The position numbers and the translations under genes are program-made. Shown in pieces: positions 12,729 to 12,908 of a stretch of DNA of 12,908 bases; positions within the stretch are counted from its first letter, which is position 1; the number at the start of each line of letters is the position of its first letter. Below the pieces are notes generated by a model, which searched no databases, had not been told where the DNA came from, and saw only the letters and a list, made by a program, of their open reading frames with translations. Source of the DNA: an uncultured Muribaculaceae bacterium (GTDB lineage: Bacteria; Bacteroidota; Bacteroidia; Bacteroidales; Muribaculaceae); NCBI GenBank assembly GCA_910585285.1, contig CAJUDL010000071.1, forward strand, positions 1-12,908, given 5' to 3'.

Positions 12729-12908
12729 AGACGGCGGCAAAAGGTTTAGACCCTCAAGTTAACATTTTTTAGGTATGTAACCTTATCTGCCACTTCTTCA
12801 TTTTATTTCAATTCCACATGGATTTTCGGAGGGCAAAACGGCGACAAACGGCTGCAAAAATCGGTGTTATAATACCTTGATTTTCAGCTAATAGATTTTA
12901 ACAAACGA
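12729..12908. other. Non-coding right edge, nothing recognised
   Basis: No open frame with coding character, RNA gene or clear promoter is seen. A near-palindrome GGTGTTATAATACC (12863-12876) is the only small structure noticed. The sequence may be the upstream region of a gene beyond the window. Confidence 0.5.

Noticed and set aside
12863..12876. Near-palindrome GGTGTTATAATACC as an operator
   Set aside because: Short, imperfect, and with no gene or promoter next to it inside the window.

Overview
The window looks like an ordinary chromosomal segment of a Bacteroidales bacterium, possibly Muribaculaceae; the family-level guess is weak. The reasons are: promoters of the Bacteroidota type (TTTG, about 19-20 bp, TAnnTTTG) upstream of rplU and rpsO; little Shine-Dalgarno use; an AT-rich intergenic repeat style; a lipid-anchored Omp85 protein (TamL) paired with TamB; and ribosomal protein sequences of Bacteroidota type. 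There is no phage, transposase, CRISPR array or defence locus.

Left part (1-1250): the 3' end of a tRNA-Asn(GTT), a hairpin terminator, and a secreted glycerophosphodiester phosphodiesterase. A 300-bp AT-rich convergent intergenic region follows. It holds one copy of a palindromic repeat of about 165 bp, a second long inverted repeat, and the rpmA terminator.

Ribosomal block (1240-2440): rplU-rpmA (L21, L27) run leftwards and rpsO (S15) runs rightwards, from two back-to-back promoters only 16 bp apart. Both transcripts have leaders of about 80-90 nt that can fold. The rpsO leader can form two mutually exclusive helices around one CUUUUC segment, the layout of an attenuator or autoregulatory leader. 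A strong terminator follows rpsO, and then a second copy of the same palindromic repeat in the opposite orientation.

Envelope operon (2643-10267): a VanZ-like membrane protein, TamB (1635 aa) and TamL (Omp85 lipoprotein) overlap one another (23 and 14 or 8 nt), so they are very likely one translationally coupled operon. TamB is an inner-membrane-anchored periplasm-spanning protein that works with the outer-membrane TamL barrel in envelope assembly or lipid transport. The role of the VanZ-like protein is unknown.

Right part (10268-12908): a 115-nt stretch lacking C on the + strand with degenerate purine-rich tandem repeats, then the translational GTPase typA with its own -7 promoter element. 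Downstream of typA lie a possible structured RNA, a strong hairpin terminator usable by both strands, and a leftward gene for an 84-aa single-pass membrane protein of unknown function. The last 210 nt hold no recognisable gene.

No clearly new multi-gene system is visible. The best leads are the rpsO leader switch, the paired repeat elements, the VanZ-TamB-TamL coupling, the structured segment after typA, and the small membrane protein.
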